Of a stretch of DNA of 64,000 nucleotides, positions 33,536 through 44,100 are shown piece after piece; within the stretch, counting starts at the first letter, position 1, and each line of letters opens with the position of its first letter. Both the position numbers and the translations under genes were made by a program. The stretch covers positions 11,026,926 to 11,090,925 of the forward strand of contig AP025062.1 of the NCBI GenBank assembly GCA_036186865.1, read 5' to 3'. Below the pieces are notes generated by a model. It worked only from the letters and a program-made list of their open reading frames with translations, was not told where the DNA came from and did not search any database. Source of the DNA: Eustoma russellianum (lineage: Eukaryota; Streptophyta; Magnoliopsida; Gentianales; Gentianaceae).

Positions 33536-34496
33536 TGATGAAGCCGGATCTTCACCAAGGGTCTAGACGACCTCAAAATAGCTTCGTCAATTAACTTGAA
33601 GAGTTGTTAACTGAGATTGAAAGTTTGTAGCTGGAATAGCGCCAAATATCATGTACAAGAAAGCATAGGTTAGAGGTCCCAGGGGGTTGGCCTCGGGAAA
33701 AACCCTCTGACGCTCAAGTCAGTTTGGGCCATATCTCACATAAATTATAATTTAAGAGGTGAGTTAGGAGTTTCTCACAATATGAGCCGAAGAGCAAAGG
33801 GTATGAGCTCGCTTTAGAGTATGAGTGTTTGAATTCTGGATTGGATCTTGGTCCCTTTCTTTGTCTTGGTTGGCTTGCCTTTATAGAACTTTTTCCCACT
33901 TTAAACCCCGGGTAGTGGATAGTGGATTGGACGCTTGCTTGGGACAGAAAGCCTAAGGCGCCGTAGGTCTGCTGATGTGATCAGTAGTCTGACTGATGTG
34001 ACTAATAGGCCAGCCTGGTTGATGTAACTAGTAGGCCGACTATTATGACCTTAGCGTGTTCAGGAAGATTAACCATCTGTAGTCATTATATTTGAATTGC
34101 ACCTCTGTTTGAGGGTCCCATGAAGTAATATCGTGCTTGGCTCCTTTGCTGTGGTACACATCTTAACTCTGCCAAAGTGCATGACTAGGCCTTGCCGAAA
34201 TGCATGACTTGGCCTTACCGAAGTGCATGACTTGGCCTTATCCCGCTGAAGTGGTCTGAAGTGCGGCATTTGAACATAAACTGAAGTTGGGGCCGAGGTG
34301 CAAACCTTGGCATATTCTTCGATGCTATAAGGGCGTCATGATGTCCCACTGAGGTGCAGCCGAGGCTGAAAATCCATACTTGGGCGCTGAACTGCTGAAC
34401 TACAGTGCTTTCCGAACTGCAGTACTTTTGAGTGCTGAGCTACTGGAGCTAAACCGTTGACTGTTGACTAACAGACGATTTAGTATTGGTTTATCA
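33536..34496 (-). repeat. 3' LTR of the second Tat-type element (961 bp)
   Basis: Ends TGATGAAG...TTTATCA. It is collinear with 38376-39313. It is 23 bp longer because it holds three, not two, copies of a 23-bp unit around GCATGACTTGGCC (34160-34250). On the element's own strand it is preceded by the polypurine tract. Confidence 0.9.
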
Positions 34497-34759
34497 TTTG
34501 CCCCTAGATTTTGTGTGGCTGAGCTGAACTGCGAAGGCAGATAAATCTTGTTCTAGTGAACCTGTGATGTGGCAATCCTTCGTTAATTACGCGGTTATCC
34601 TTTTACTTGTGCAGTAATTCCCGCTTTTAATGTAAGCGCTAATTCCGATGCCTTATCATTACTTTTTCGGCGATTCCATTCCCTGAGGGAGGGAAATGCG
34701 TGAACCTCTGCCTTTTTGAATTTCAAACGAAAAGGAGCAACTTTTCGTTTTCTCTCACT

Positions 34760-34768
34760 TATAAATAG
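34760..34768 (+). promoter_or_regulatory. TATA box for antisense transcription in the second Tat-type element
   Basis: TATAAATAG on the plus strand, 75 bases before the ATG at 34843. The leader between them is rich in T and C, like a plant 5' UTR. This mirrors the TATA box at 30294-30300 in the first Tat element and has the same position relative to the 3' LTR. Confidence 0.6.
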
Positions 34769-34842
34769 AGACGATTTCTTCAATTCATTCTGCATTCTCT
34801 ATTTATCTTTTTCGTCTTCGAAGCCTGTCCTTGTCTTCTCCA

Positions 34843-35340
34843 ATGTTCTTCCTTTCATCTAACCCTTTATTTTTCTGCAAACATTCCCAAAACATGTATA
34901 CTCCTTCTCACCCAGAGGATCTTGAGGATAACCATGAGATTCAATCCTTCCATGAAAAATTTGACTCTGATGGGGACAACCGTCCTTCAAGGAGGTCATG
35001 CCTTACTGGCAGACCCTCTTCGGTTACTACCATATCCTTCGCCTTAGTACCCCTGTCATCTCTTGGTACGGGTTCTCCTTCAACACATCCCTTTCCAGCA
35101 AAGGATTCATTTTGATGTACTTCAAACATGGATAGGTCAAATAAATCAGTCCTTTCTGCAAAACAAGCATCTCGATCCATGGTAACATGGCAGAGCAAAA
35201 CTTTACTGCAGAAGTTAGGTTTCAAAGAATCACCCTCCGAAGGATGGTTGAAATCATTTTCCAAGTTTATATCTGGTGGAATTGCAGTGCTTGAAATTTG
35301 TTGCACTGACGTCGAATCCAACATAGTCCTTGCCTGAGCT
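34843..35340 (+). pseudogene. Remnant of the antisense ORF in the second Tat-type element
   Basis: The ATG at 34843 opens a Ser/Pro-rich stretch (MFFLSSNPLFF, later acidic EDLEDNHE) that resembles in composition the start of the antisense gene at 30112. A TGA at 35113-35115 stops it. The same frame resumes at 35128 (MDRSNKSVLSAKQ) to 35337. I could not recognise the gypsy-type transposon domain, so only position and promoter support the assignment. Confidence 0.45.
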
Positions 35341-35689
35341 TTATTTATGCTAAGCCTTGCTTTTTTAAGTGGTCGACCAACCTTGCCGGAGTTTATTTCA
35401 TTGCTACCCTGTCTTGAAGATGGACTGCGGAGAATATAATCGCAATTGTTTCATGCTTCACTGGAAGAAGAAGGATTTGCGCGACTGGGCCTGCCAAGAA
35501 GTCTAGTTTCAAAGTGGAGTTGACCTCAGAGAGGAGGAGGAGATTTGCAAAGTAGAATAGGATTTTTCCTGTAGATAGTTGTAGTTGTAATAGATTTTGT
35601 ACTTAATGAGAATCCATTTTTCTCAACTTTTGCTCTTCGGCTTCTTTCAGCTTCTTTAACTGTCTTTGTCTTCAGCATGTGAAGTTTTA

Positions 35690-36010
35690 TTTTCTTCGTC
35701 TCAATAGTGAATGCAAATATTTGTCCTCGGCTCTACAAAGCCTTACTTGCTCTTTTTTCCATAGTTGCAAGTGTTTGTCTTCAGCACTGCGAAGTTTTAT
35801 TTGCTTCATGCAAATATTCGTCTTTAACTTGCTCTATGCTGATAGTTTGCAAGTATTTGTCTTCAGCTTCACTTGCTCTATTTTAATAGTTTGCAAGTAT
35901 TTGTCTTCAGCTTAAGAAACTTCACTTGCTCTATTTTGATAGTTTGCAAGCATTTGTCTTCGGCTTAAAAAACTTCACTTGTTCTATTTTGATAGTTTGC
36001 AAGTATTTGT
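35690..36010. repeat. Imperfect tandem repeats (GCAAGTATTTGTCTTCAGC family)
   Basis: The phrase TTGCAAGTATTTGTCTTCAGCTT with CACTTGCTCTATTTTGATAG recurs about six times with a spacing near 50-65 bases. It creates apparent short ORFs. It lies between the antisense remnant and the stem-loop arrays. The stretch 35341-35690 shows nothing recognised. Confidence 0.75.
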
Positions 36011-36189
36011 CTTCGTCTTTGCCAAAAGAGTATCTTTTGTACTCCGGTTCTTCGCCGAATTACTAACCTTCAGCTTTTATACTTGGTTCTTCAGCTCTGC
36101 TATGCCTTGATGAATTTTAAGCTGTGGGAAAACCTTTATCCCCTCTTCACCAATTCTCTCAGCTTTGCTGAGTTAGAATATAGATTAAC

Positions 36190-36850
36190 TTGTCCCATTG
36201 TTAAGACTTGCTGAACCCCTCAGTTCTGCTGAGGTGAAGATATATGGAGGACTTATCCCGCTGTTGAGATCTGCCCAATCTCTCAGACCAGCTGAGGCGA
36301 ACATATATAGGGGACTTATCCTGCTGTTGAGATCTGCTCAAGCTCTCAGACCTGCTGAGGTGAAAATATAGGGAACTTATCCTGTTGTTGAGACCTGCTC
36401 AACCTCTCAGACCTGCTGAGGTGAAAATATAGGGAACTTATCCCGTTGTTGAGACCTGCTCAACCTCTCAGACCTGCTGAGGTGAAAATATAGGGAAGTT
36501 ATCCCGCTGTTGAGACCTGCTCAACCTCTCAGACATGCTGAGGTTAAAATATAGGGAACTTATCCCGCTGTTGAGACCTGCTCAACCTCTCAGACCTGCT
36601 GAGGTGAAAATATAGGGAACTTATCCCGTTGTTGAAACCTGCTCAACCTTTCATACCTGCTGAGGTGAATATATAGGGAAGTTATCTCGCTGTTGAGACC
36701 TGCTCAACCTCTCAGACCTGCTGAGGTGCAAATATAGGGAACTTATCCCGTTGTTGAAACCTGCTCAACCTCTCAGACTTGCTGAGGTAAAAATATAGGG
36801 AACTTATTCCGCTGTTGAGACCTGCTCAACCTCCCAAACCTGCTGTGGTA
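36190..36850 (-). repeat. 60-bp tandem array of paired stem-loops
   Basis: About ten units of the type GTTGAGACCTGCTCAACC, TCTCAGACCTGCTGAGG, TGAAAATATAGGGAACTTATCCCG. Each has two inverted repeats with a shared five-base loop: GTTGAG-ACCTG-CTCAAC and CTCAG-ACCTG-CTGAG. On the element's coding strand the loop reads CAGGT, the same as in the 68-bp array at 26581. Most differences between units are single bases. Confidence 0.92.
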
Positions 36851-37195
36851 AAGATAATGTTGAGACCTGCTCAACCTCCCAGACCTGCTAGGGTAAAGAT
36901 AATGTTGAGACCTGCTCAACCTCCCAGACCTGCTGGGGTAAAGATAATGTTGAAACCTTCTCAACCTCCCAGACCTGCTGGGGTAAAGATAATGTTGAGA
37001 CCTGCTCAACCTCCCAGACCTGCTGGGGTAAAGATAATGTTGAGACCTGCTCAATCTCCCAGACCTGCTGGGGTAAAAATATTGGGAAACCTGTCCCATC
37101 CTGTTGAGACCTGCTCAACCTCCCAGACCTGCTGGGGAAAAGATAATGTTGAGTCCTGCTCAACCTCCCAGACCTGCTGGGGTAAAGATATATAT
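36850..37195 (-). repeat. 45-bp tandem variant of the stem-loop array
   Basis: About seven units of GTTGAGACCTGCTCAACC, TCCCAGACCTGCTGGGG, TAAAGATAAT. The ATATAGGGAACTTATCCC segment is gone, which shortens the period to 45. The second stem changed on both sides, from CTCAG/CTGAG to CCCAG/CTGGG, so pairing is preserved. Long overlapping ORFs in this stretch come from the repeat. Confidence 0.92.
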
Positions 37196-37559
37196 GCCCC
37201 CACTTTCGTTGTGGGTGATAGATAGGCATAAATTATTGCTCCATGCACCATAAGGTGACTTAACTTTTCCTGGCTGAATGCCAAATAAGAATATAAGAAA
37301 TTGATCCCTTGATAACATAAGGCTGAGCCAGAAGATACCGGGTGAGCATAAGAAGAGATAAACCATGATTCGATTGAATCAGGGACTGTTGCCGTTATGC
37401 CAGCCTTATAGGCTCAGAAACCCGTGTCTCCCTTTCATCAGGATCTAAATCCTCATCAATTCAAAAACCTTGAAGAGACCCAGGTTTACAACTTTAATCT
37501 GGAGGGAGTCTACCAAAGTCTAGCCTATTGTGGAGCCTAGACCTCAGATTATAAAAACG

Positions 37560-38333
37560 TTGCAGGTGACCCAACTCGATAAGACGCCCAATCTCTTGCC
37601 CGGGCTGCCTACAATCTTCTGTATCATGCCCGATATCATGATGATAAAGACAGTACAGTCAATGGTTTCTTTTGTGGATTGTTCCAGACAGGGGCTGGGG
37701 TTCTTTTGACAGAGATTTTTTCCTCATGTAGGAAAGAATATGGGCTTTTGAAGCCAGCAGAGAGTTTCTTTCCTTTCCTCGGCCCCCTAGCCGAATCTTG
37801 ACAGAGCACCTTTCCTGCAGCGGTGCTTTGCCTTTATTGCCAACTTTTCTGCCATGTTTGAATGGCAAGGAGGCTTTCTGAGTACACTTTAAACTCTGGT
37901 GGCCAGACTTTTTTTCTGGCCGTCTCTCCTCGGCTATAAACTTAGCCTGATGCCTGGGACAATAACCAGGCCGAGTAGGAGAATACTCCATGTGTTCCAG
38001 TGGGTGAGAGTTACTGGAACGGGACCCACTGGACTTTGCTGCAGAGGCCTTCCCCTTCATCTCCCTCACTACAGCTTGGAAGACCTCTGGGTTTTGAGCC
38101 ACATAGCGAATGGCCCACATGTGCTCTTCATATGTGAAGGCAATGGGAGTTGAGGATTCTCCCGGCTCCGTAGAGCATTGATCAGTTTGTTGCTGAGAAG
38201 ACCTTTGACTCCTCCGGACGTCATAGGTTGCTTGGACCGTTGATTATCTTTTTTACTCATCTTTCTCTCAATAGCTTCCAAGGGCAATTAGAAAAGCTCT
38301 GACTAATCGTTAGAAAAGCTTTGAGTAGCTGTT
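37560..38333 (-). pseudogene. gag of the second Tat-type element, frameshifted
   Basis: The minus-strand text MWAIRYVAQNPEVFQAVVREMKGK is homologous to AMKYVAKNLDVFKAVVERLKGK in the first Tat element. Near the 3' end YCLYHHDIGHDTEDCRQ matches the gag zinc-like motif at 22365. Between them the capsid core (WFQELP region) is missing. The N-terminal part (MSKKDNQRSKQPM) lies in another frame, so there is a frameshift at about 38100-38160. The stretch 37196-37560 is a non-coding remnant. Confidence 0.8.
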
Positions 38334-38354
38334 TTCTGGGTTAAGGGACTTAGG

Positions 38355-38373
38355 GACCCTCCTTCTAGCGCCA
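38355..38373 (-). other. Primer-binding site of the second Tat-type element
   Basis: TGGCGCTAGAAGGAGGGTC on the minus strand, two bases inside the 5' LTR. It is nearly identical to the site at 21017-21034, which sets orientation and lineage. Confidence 0.8.
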
Positions 38374-38375
38374 AA

Positions 38376-39313
38376 TGATGAAGCTGGATCTTCACCAAGG
38401 GTCTAGACGACCTCAAAATAGCTTCATCAATTAACTTGAAGAGTTGTTAACTGGGATTGAAAGTTTATAGCTGGAATAGCGCCAAACATCCTGCACAAGA
38501 AAACACAGGTCAGAGGTCCCGGAGGGTTGGCCCCGGGAAAAACCCTCCGACGCTCAAGTCAGTTTGGGTCATATCTCACTGAGATTATAATTTAAGAGGT
38601 GAGTTAGGAGTTTCTCACAATATGAGCCGAAGAGCAAAGGGTATGAGCTCGTTTTAGAGTATGAGTGTTTGAATTCTGGATTGGATCTTGGTCCCTTTCT
38701 TTGTCTTGGTTGGCTTGCCTTTATAGACCTTTTTCCTGTTTTAAGCGCCGGGTAGTGGATAGTGGACTTGACGCTTGCTTGGGATAGAAAGCCTAAGGCG
38801 CCGTAGGTCTGCTGATGTGATCAGTAGTCTGACTGATGTGGCTAATAGGCCGGTCTGGTTGATGTAACTAGTAGGCCGACTGTTATGACCTTAGCGTGTT
38901 CAGGAAGATTAACCAGCTGTAGTCATTATATTTGGATTGCACCTCTGTTTGAGAGTCCCACGAAGTAATATCGTGCTTGACTCCTTTGCTGTGGTACACA
39001 GCTTAACTCTGCCGAAGTGCATGACTAGGCCTTGCCGAAGTGCATGACTTGGCTTTATCCCACTGAAGTGGTCTGAAGTGCGGCATTTGAACATAAACTA
39101 AAGTTGGGGCCGAGGTGCAAACCTTGGAATATTCTTCGATGCTATAAGGGCGTCATGATGTCCTGCTGAGGTGCAGCCGAGGCTGAACAGCCATACTTGG
39201 GCGCTGAACTGCTGAACTGCAGTGCTTTCCGAACTACAGTACTTTTGAGTGCTGAGCTACTGGAGCTAAACCGTTGACTGTTGACTAACAGACGATTTAG
39301 TTATGATCTATCA
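38376..39313 (-). repeat. 5' LTR of the second Tat-type element (938 bp)
   Basis: Collinear with 33536-34496, with scattered substitutions and one fewer 23-bp unit (39010-39060). The two LTRs are visibly more diverged than those of the first Tat element, suggesting an older insertion. Confidence 0.9.
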
Positions 39314-39318
39314 TCCTC

Positions 39319-39880
39319 CAATCATACTTGCAACAAGTTGAGGTGACACATGATTGTAGTGACCATTTGTGTAATTTATTACAATTTTGGTTCTCCCTTT
39401 GTAACACAAGTCGGTCAAGAAGAAAGGGCAAAGAATTTGGAAAAACTTCGGGAAACCAAGTGGGGAATTCCCTTTTTAAGTCCCAAGCGGTTTTAGATAA
39501 GGTTTTCCTTTAGCAATTCGGTTTTGTGGCTGTTTCAAGGTGCAGAAAGTCGACCAAAAATGAGGCAGAACAACATTTTCACAACCAAGTTCTCAAGAAA
39601 ATCAGTCGCGATTAAAGTACAATGATCAAGCAACCTAAGATGGCTAAGTGTGACAAGTTTAAGACAAAAAATGACACTTTTATGAAAAACACAAGATGCA
39701 CGTTCAAGATTTGAAGAATTGAAACCATAAGCCCAAACATTTTGACCTTAAATTCAATGACAACCAAATATAAGAAAATTTCAAACATAAGTGGCAAATT
39801 TTTATTAATCCAAAGAAGATGAAATTCCAAACCCCCAAAACCCTAGCTTCTGCCTTAACGAAGAACAATATGCAATTTTG
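39319..39880. other. Unassigned AT-rich segment
   Basis: No domain or repeat boundary was recognised. AAAACCCTAGCTTCTGCC at about 39838 resembles a plant leader sequence, but no ORF follows it. Confidence 0.4.
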
Positions 39881-40540
39881 ATTTGATACGCAAGCAGAGA
39901 GTTCAATGTTATATTAGTTTCTAAAGGAAATGAAAAGAAAAATGAGGGTGAATTGGAGTTCAAATAAGCAAGAATAGCTTGACAGATTACATGTATCGAT
40001 CCATGTCTCAGTTAGATCGATCCATGTCTCAGTTGGATCGATCCATATGGCTGATAAATGAAGCTGAGTATTCTGCCAGACTTTGACATAGATCAATCAC
40101 TTCGATCGATCGGTGTACCTTGGATGCAAAATTGGAGTGCGCTATCCAACATAGGTCGATCATATGGATCGATCGATGTGACTTCGATCGAAGTGGCTTT
40201 GGTGAAAAGCTTGAGCACACTGCGAGACATCGATCGGTGTTACTTTCATCGATCACATCAATCGATCGAAGTGGTCAACATGTGTGACTTTTCAACTAAA
40301 GTTGCAACTTATGCACAAGGGACATATCCAATCGCCCATGAACGGTTTTGGATGTCTGAAATGAGGTTCAAGGGTCTATAAAAAAGCTCATTTAACACTT
40401 TTCAAGACACCTCAATCTCTTGTTCAATCTTGAATTTCAAATTCTTCTTTCTTCCTCATTGCATTCTCAATTGAAAGTTCATTTGGTTTCTTGTCATATT
40501 GCTGAGATTAAGAATCATTGGTTTGTTGTATCTTAAGGGG
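39880..40540 (+). repeat. LTR-like region of a Tork-type Copia, with CGATCGATCG palindromes
   Basis: It lies directly upstream of a Tork-like gag. It holds a palindrome cluster (39986-40275: ATCGATCCATGTCTCAG repeats, CACTTCGATCGATCG, GGATCGATCGATGTGAC, GACATCGATCGGTGT) and a TATA box at 40377-40384. Then come about 120 bases of C/T-rich leader. The exact ends and the primer site were not identified. Confidence 0.5.
40377..40384 (+). promoter_or_regulatory. TATA box of the Tork-type LTR region
   Basis: TATAAAAA in GGGTCTATAAAAAAGC, followed by CACCTCAATCTCTTG leader sequence. Its placement after the palindrome cluster parallels the Sirevirus LTRs. Confidence 0.5.
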
Positions 40541-40689
40541 AAACTTAACTATAACCCTGGAGCAATTAGTGGAGGCAAATATTACTAACGAAAAGCGTGT
40601 CTACACGTCTCAAGCCATCTCTCTACAACTTCTGTTCTCCTCACTCGTTTATTCCAATTTTCCTAACAATCGTAAGGAATATTTGAAGA

Positions 40690-41110
40690 TGGATTCAAAG
40701 AATTTTCTGAGTGAGGAGATCACGAAGTTTGACACTTTTGATGGCTCAAATTTTCTGCAGTGAAAGGACAAGATGATGTTCTAGTTAACCGCATTGCAAA
40801 TTGGGTAATTTTTGGACCCAAAGTTAAAAGACCAACCTCACATGAAGATGACAATGAAGAGGTGAAGCCTGCCTGGATGAAAAGACAGGAGGATGAGGTG
40901 CTGTGTCGGGGACACATTCTCAACAATTTGTTGGATCGTATTTACGATCTGTTCGCAGCCATATCATCATCAAAGGAGATGTGGAACACCTTGGAGTTCA
41001 AGTACAACAATGAGAAACAAGACGTAGACAAATTTCAGGTGATGAGATATTTTGATTTAAAATGGTTGAAAATATTTCAATAATGGACCAAGTGCACGAG
41101 TTGTAGGTTA
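40690..41110 (+). pseudogene. gag fragment of a Tork-type Copia element
   Basis: The ATG at 40690 begins MDSKNFLSEEITKFDTFDGSNF, the usual Tork gag start. A TGA replaces the Trp after NFLQ. A frame change then leads to RQEDEVLCRGHILNNLLDRIYDLF, SSSKEMWNTLEFKYNNEKQ and DKFQVMRYFD, all typical of Tork gags. The reading breaks off at 41110 where a family B LTR is inserted. Confidence 0.85.
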
Positions 41111-44100
41111 TGTTGAGAAAATCGGGTTTGAACGATTTGTAAATCATGATTTAAATGTTACGTGTTTACAAAATGCATGAATTAAGTGTTACTTGATATA
41201 TGTATGTGATAAAAATGCTTTACATGTTTATACATAATGTTCTCATACTAACGTGTCATGAAGCGTTAAAGCTTACATCATATGGCAAATATTTGTTGTT
41301 TTTATACTAATTTCAGGTGCCATGATAAATGAACTAAACTAGTTCACTTAATGAAGTGCTTAAGCAGATGAACTAACTAGTTCATTAAATGGAGATATAT
41401 TTGGAGAGCACTACTTGGCAACAAACTTGAAATGGAAGTCCTCTCTCCACACTAACCACACACGCCACTTATATATATTATATATATACATATTTTTATA
41501 GCGACGGATTCTACGTTTCTATTCCGACGTTCCACCGACACGTCATACACATCATAAACATACTTCAATATCACACCACCGTATATAGATCATATTTGTG
41601 AGTATATAAATGTCTCATATCATACATTACAAGTCAACTTGTTACAAAAATTATATCAACATGTCACGAGTCCATAATTTGAAAATTGTCGCATCGGGTG
41701 ACTACCGAACCATCACCGACATGTCACGTACTTACCATATAAAAATGGCCAGCCTATATACACTCAAAATACTCAGAAATTTCATGCACCACATATCAAA
41801 ATAAGCCCCAAAGACATACCATGTTTACACACATCAATCACCCACAATTTGGCTTGAATTGTGGAAAATTCAAACTCAAACTTTTTCAAGCACATGGCCA
41901 TTTGTCACCTCAGCCATTGGAGCTGAAAATACAGTTTATTTTATGCATATTATGTGTGACATAACATATATTACATATCTAAGAAATTTGAGATTAATCG
42001 AAGAAAAATAGCGTAACGACGAAAGTTGAAAATTTGGTTTTTTACACTTACGCATACATGGACCGTTTTTATCTTGATGTAACATATATCTAGACACTTT
42101 TTACACATCCAAGACATATTAGACTATTCTAGAAAAATCAATTAAGGATTTAGTGCAATTTACAATGGGTGTGAAGATTATGCATCATTATTTGACAAAG
42201 TTTACCAAAAGAGAATTCAGCACATCGTGCAAATGGTATACACTCCTCTTACACATCATTTGGACCTCAAGTGGAGCTTTTTTGGCACTTTTATTGGTGA
42301 AGGATAAGCTACATGTGATTGGTGACATTGAAGAATGCAAGACACATATGGAAATGTTTCAAAATCAAACAAGTGCTGAAATCTTAGCACATGGTTATTG
42401 ATGGCCGATTTTTGGCCTTAATTGTCTTCCAATTTTCTTCCAAAATTATGGGACAATCACATCTTGACTAATTGAAACTTGTGTGTATTTGAGCACGTGT
42501 TTGAGATTTTTGGTTGAATTTGCTACTCATTTTATGGAGAGCCAAGGTGGATAAACGATGGTCAATCATGAAGTGACAATTAGGCGAAGACAAGTCATTC
42601 GTCCAATCATATTTCGCCAAGTAAGCAAGGGTGTGTCACCATATTATACAAGACAATCTTGCAAAGAATTCAAGATAAATTTTCAAGGGGAGAACTAAGC
42701 CTAAGGGGCAGCCATACACCTATAAAGGAGGTAAAGTGTTCAAGACAAAGCCAATCCAAATTTGATATTATATGAAGATCAAGCCAAACCATTCTCTTCT
42801 TCTCTTATTCTTTTCTCTTGCTCTTAGCGTCAACCCTATTATTCTGATCTTCCATATACTTTATAGGCTTTATTTATTGTTGAGAAAAAGAGTTTCAGTG
42901 ATTCACAAAATGCATGATTTAAATTATGCGTGTTTAAGAAACATGACACAATTTATTATTTGACACATTTTTGCGACAAACCTGCCTTATTAGCTTTATA
43001 TATATTGTTGCCATACTAACAAGCCTTGAAGCATTAAAGCTTACATCATATGGCAAACATTTGTTGTCTTTGAACTATTTTCAGGTGCCACCATTAATGA
43101 ACTAAACTAGTTTATTAAGTGAAGTACTTAAGTTAATGAACTAACTAGTCCATTAAATGGAGATATATTTGAACAAAGCTTGATGGCAATAAATTTGGAA
43201 AAGGAAAGTCTCCTCCCCATTTGGATATACACGCATACATACATATATATATATATTATATATACTCAGATTTCTTTTAAAAGGCACAATACACATATAT
43301 TCCGACGTACTACCGACACGGTACATATATTACAAACGTACGTCAACGTCACACCGCTATATACACCTCATATTTATGAGTATATTCAGGTTTTATATCA
43401 TATGGTATAAGTCATAGTGATGACAAAATTATTACGACACGTTACAAGGTTGTAAACCGAAAATTATCATATCAGGTGACTATCGAAACTTCGTCAACGT
43501 GTCACGTACTTACCATGTATAGATGGCCAGCCCCTACACTTCAAAATGGCCAGAAATTTCGTGGCTAACAGGTTACATTCAGTCATAAAATCATTCCATG
43601 TTGGCACACACAAATCACCCCCAATTAAGACCAAATTGTGGAGATTTCAAATTCAGTTTTTTGTCACATGGGGCGCCACTTTAGTACAGCCATTAGAGCT
43701 GAATATCTACTAGATTTTATGCATATTATGTGTGACATAATATATATAACATGTGCAAAAAGTTTCAATTTAATCTAAGATAATTATGTAATCGACAAAA
43801 GTCGAAAATTCGGTTTTCTACAAACACAACACATGGAACGTTTTTGGCATGACATGTAACATGTATCTAGACACTTTTTACATATTCAAGGCATATTAAA
43901 GTGTACTATAATATTCAAATTAGGAATGATTGGAATATACCGTATATGTGTAATTATTGTGCAATATGTGACAAGGTTTACAAAAGTGAAATTCAGCACA
44001 TGTTGAAGAAAAGTGCACACCATTCTCAGCCTTGGTGGAGCTTATGTGGAGCTTAGTTGGCATTTCAATTGGTGGAAAATAAGCAACGTATGATGAGTGA

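Larger units (their letters stand above)
33536..39313 (-). mobile_element. Second Tat-type Gypsy element, pol-less, minus strand (5,778 bp)
   Basis: LTRs are at 38376-39313 (5') and 33536-34496 (3'). The primer site is at 38355-38373, gag at 37560-38333, tandem stem-loop arrays at 35690-37195, an antisense leader and ORF remnant at 34760-35340, and a polypurine tract at 34497-34512. The flanks TCCTT (33531-33535) and TCCTC (39314-39318) form an imperfect duplication. There is no protease, RT or integrase, so it is a non-autonomous (LARD-like) derivative that would need enzymes from a relative. Confidence 0.85.

Noticed and set aside
36773..37229. ORFs of 108-136 codons on both strands with repeating PAQPPRPAGVKIML or SRSGRLSRSQHYLY
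   Set aside because: They are translations of the 45- and 60-bp tandem repeats, whose period is a multiple of three. Frames are open on both strands for that reason.
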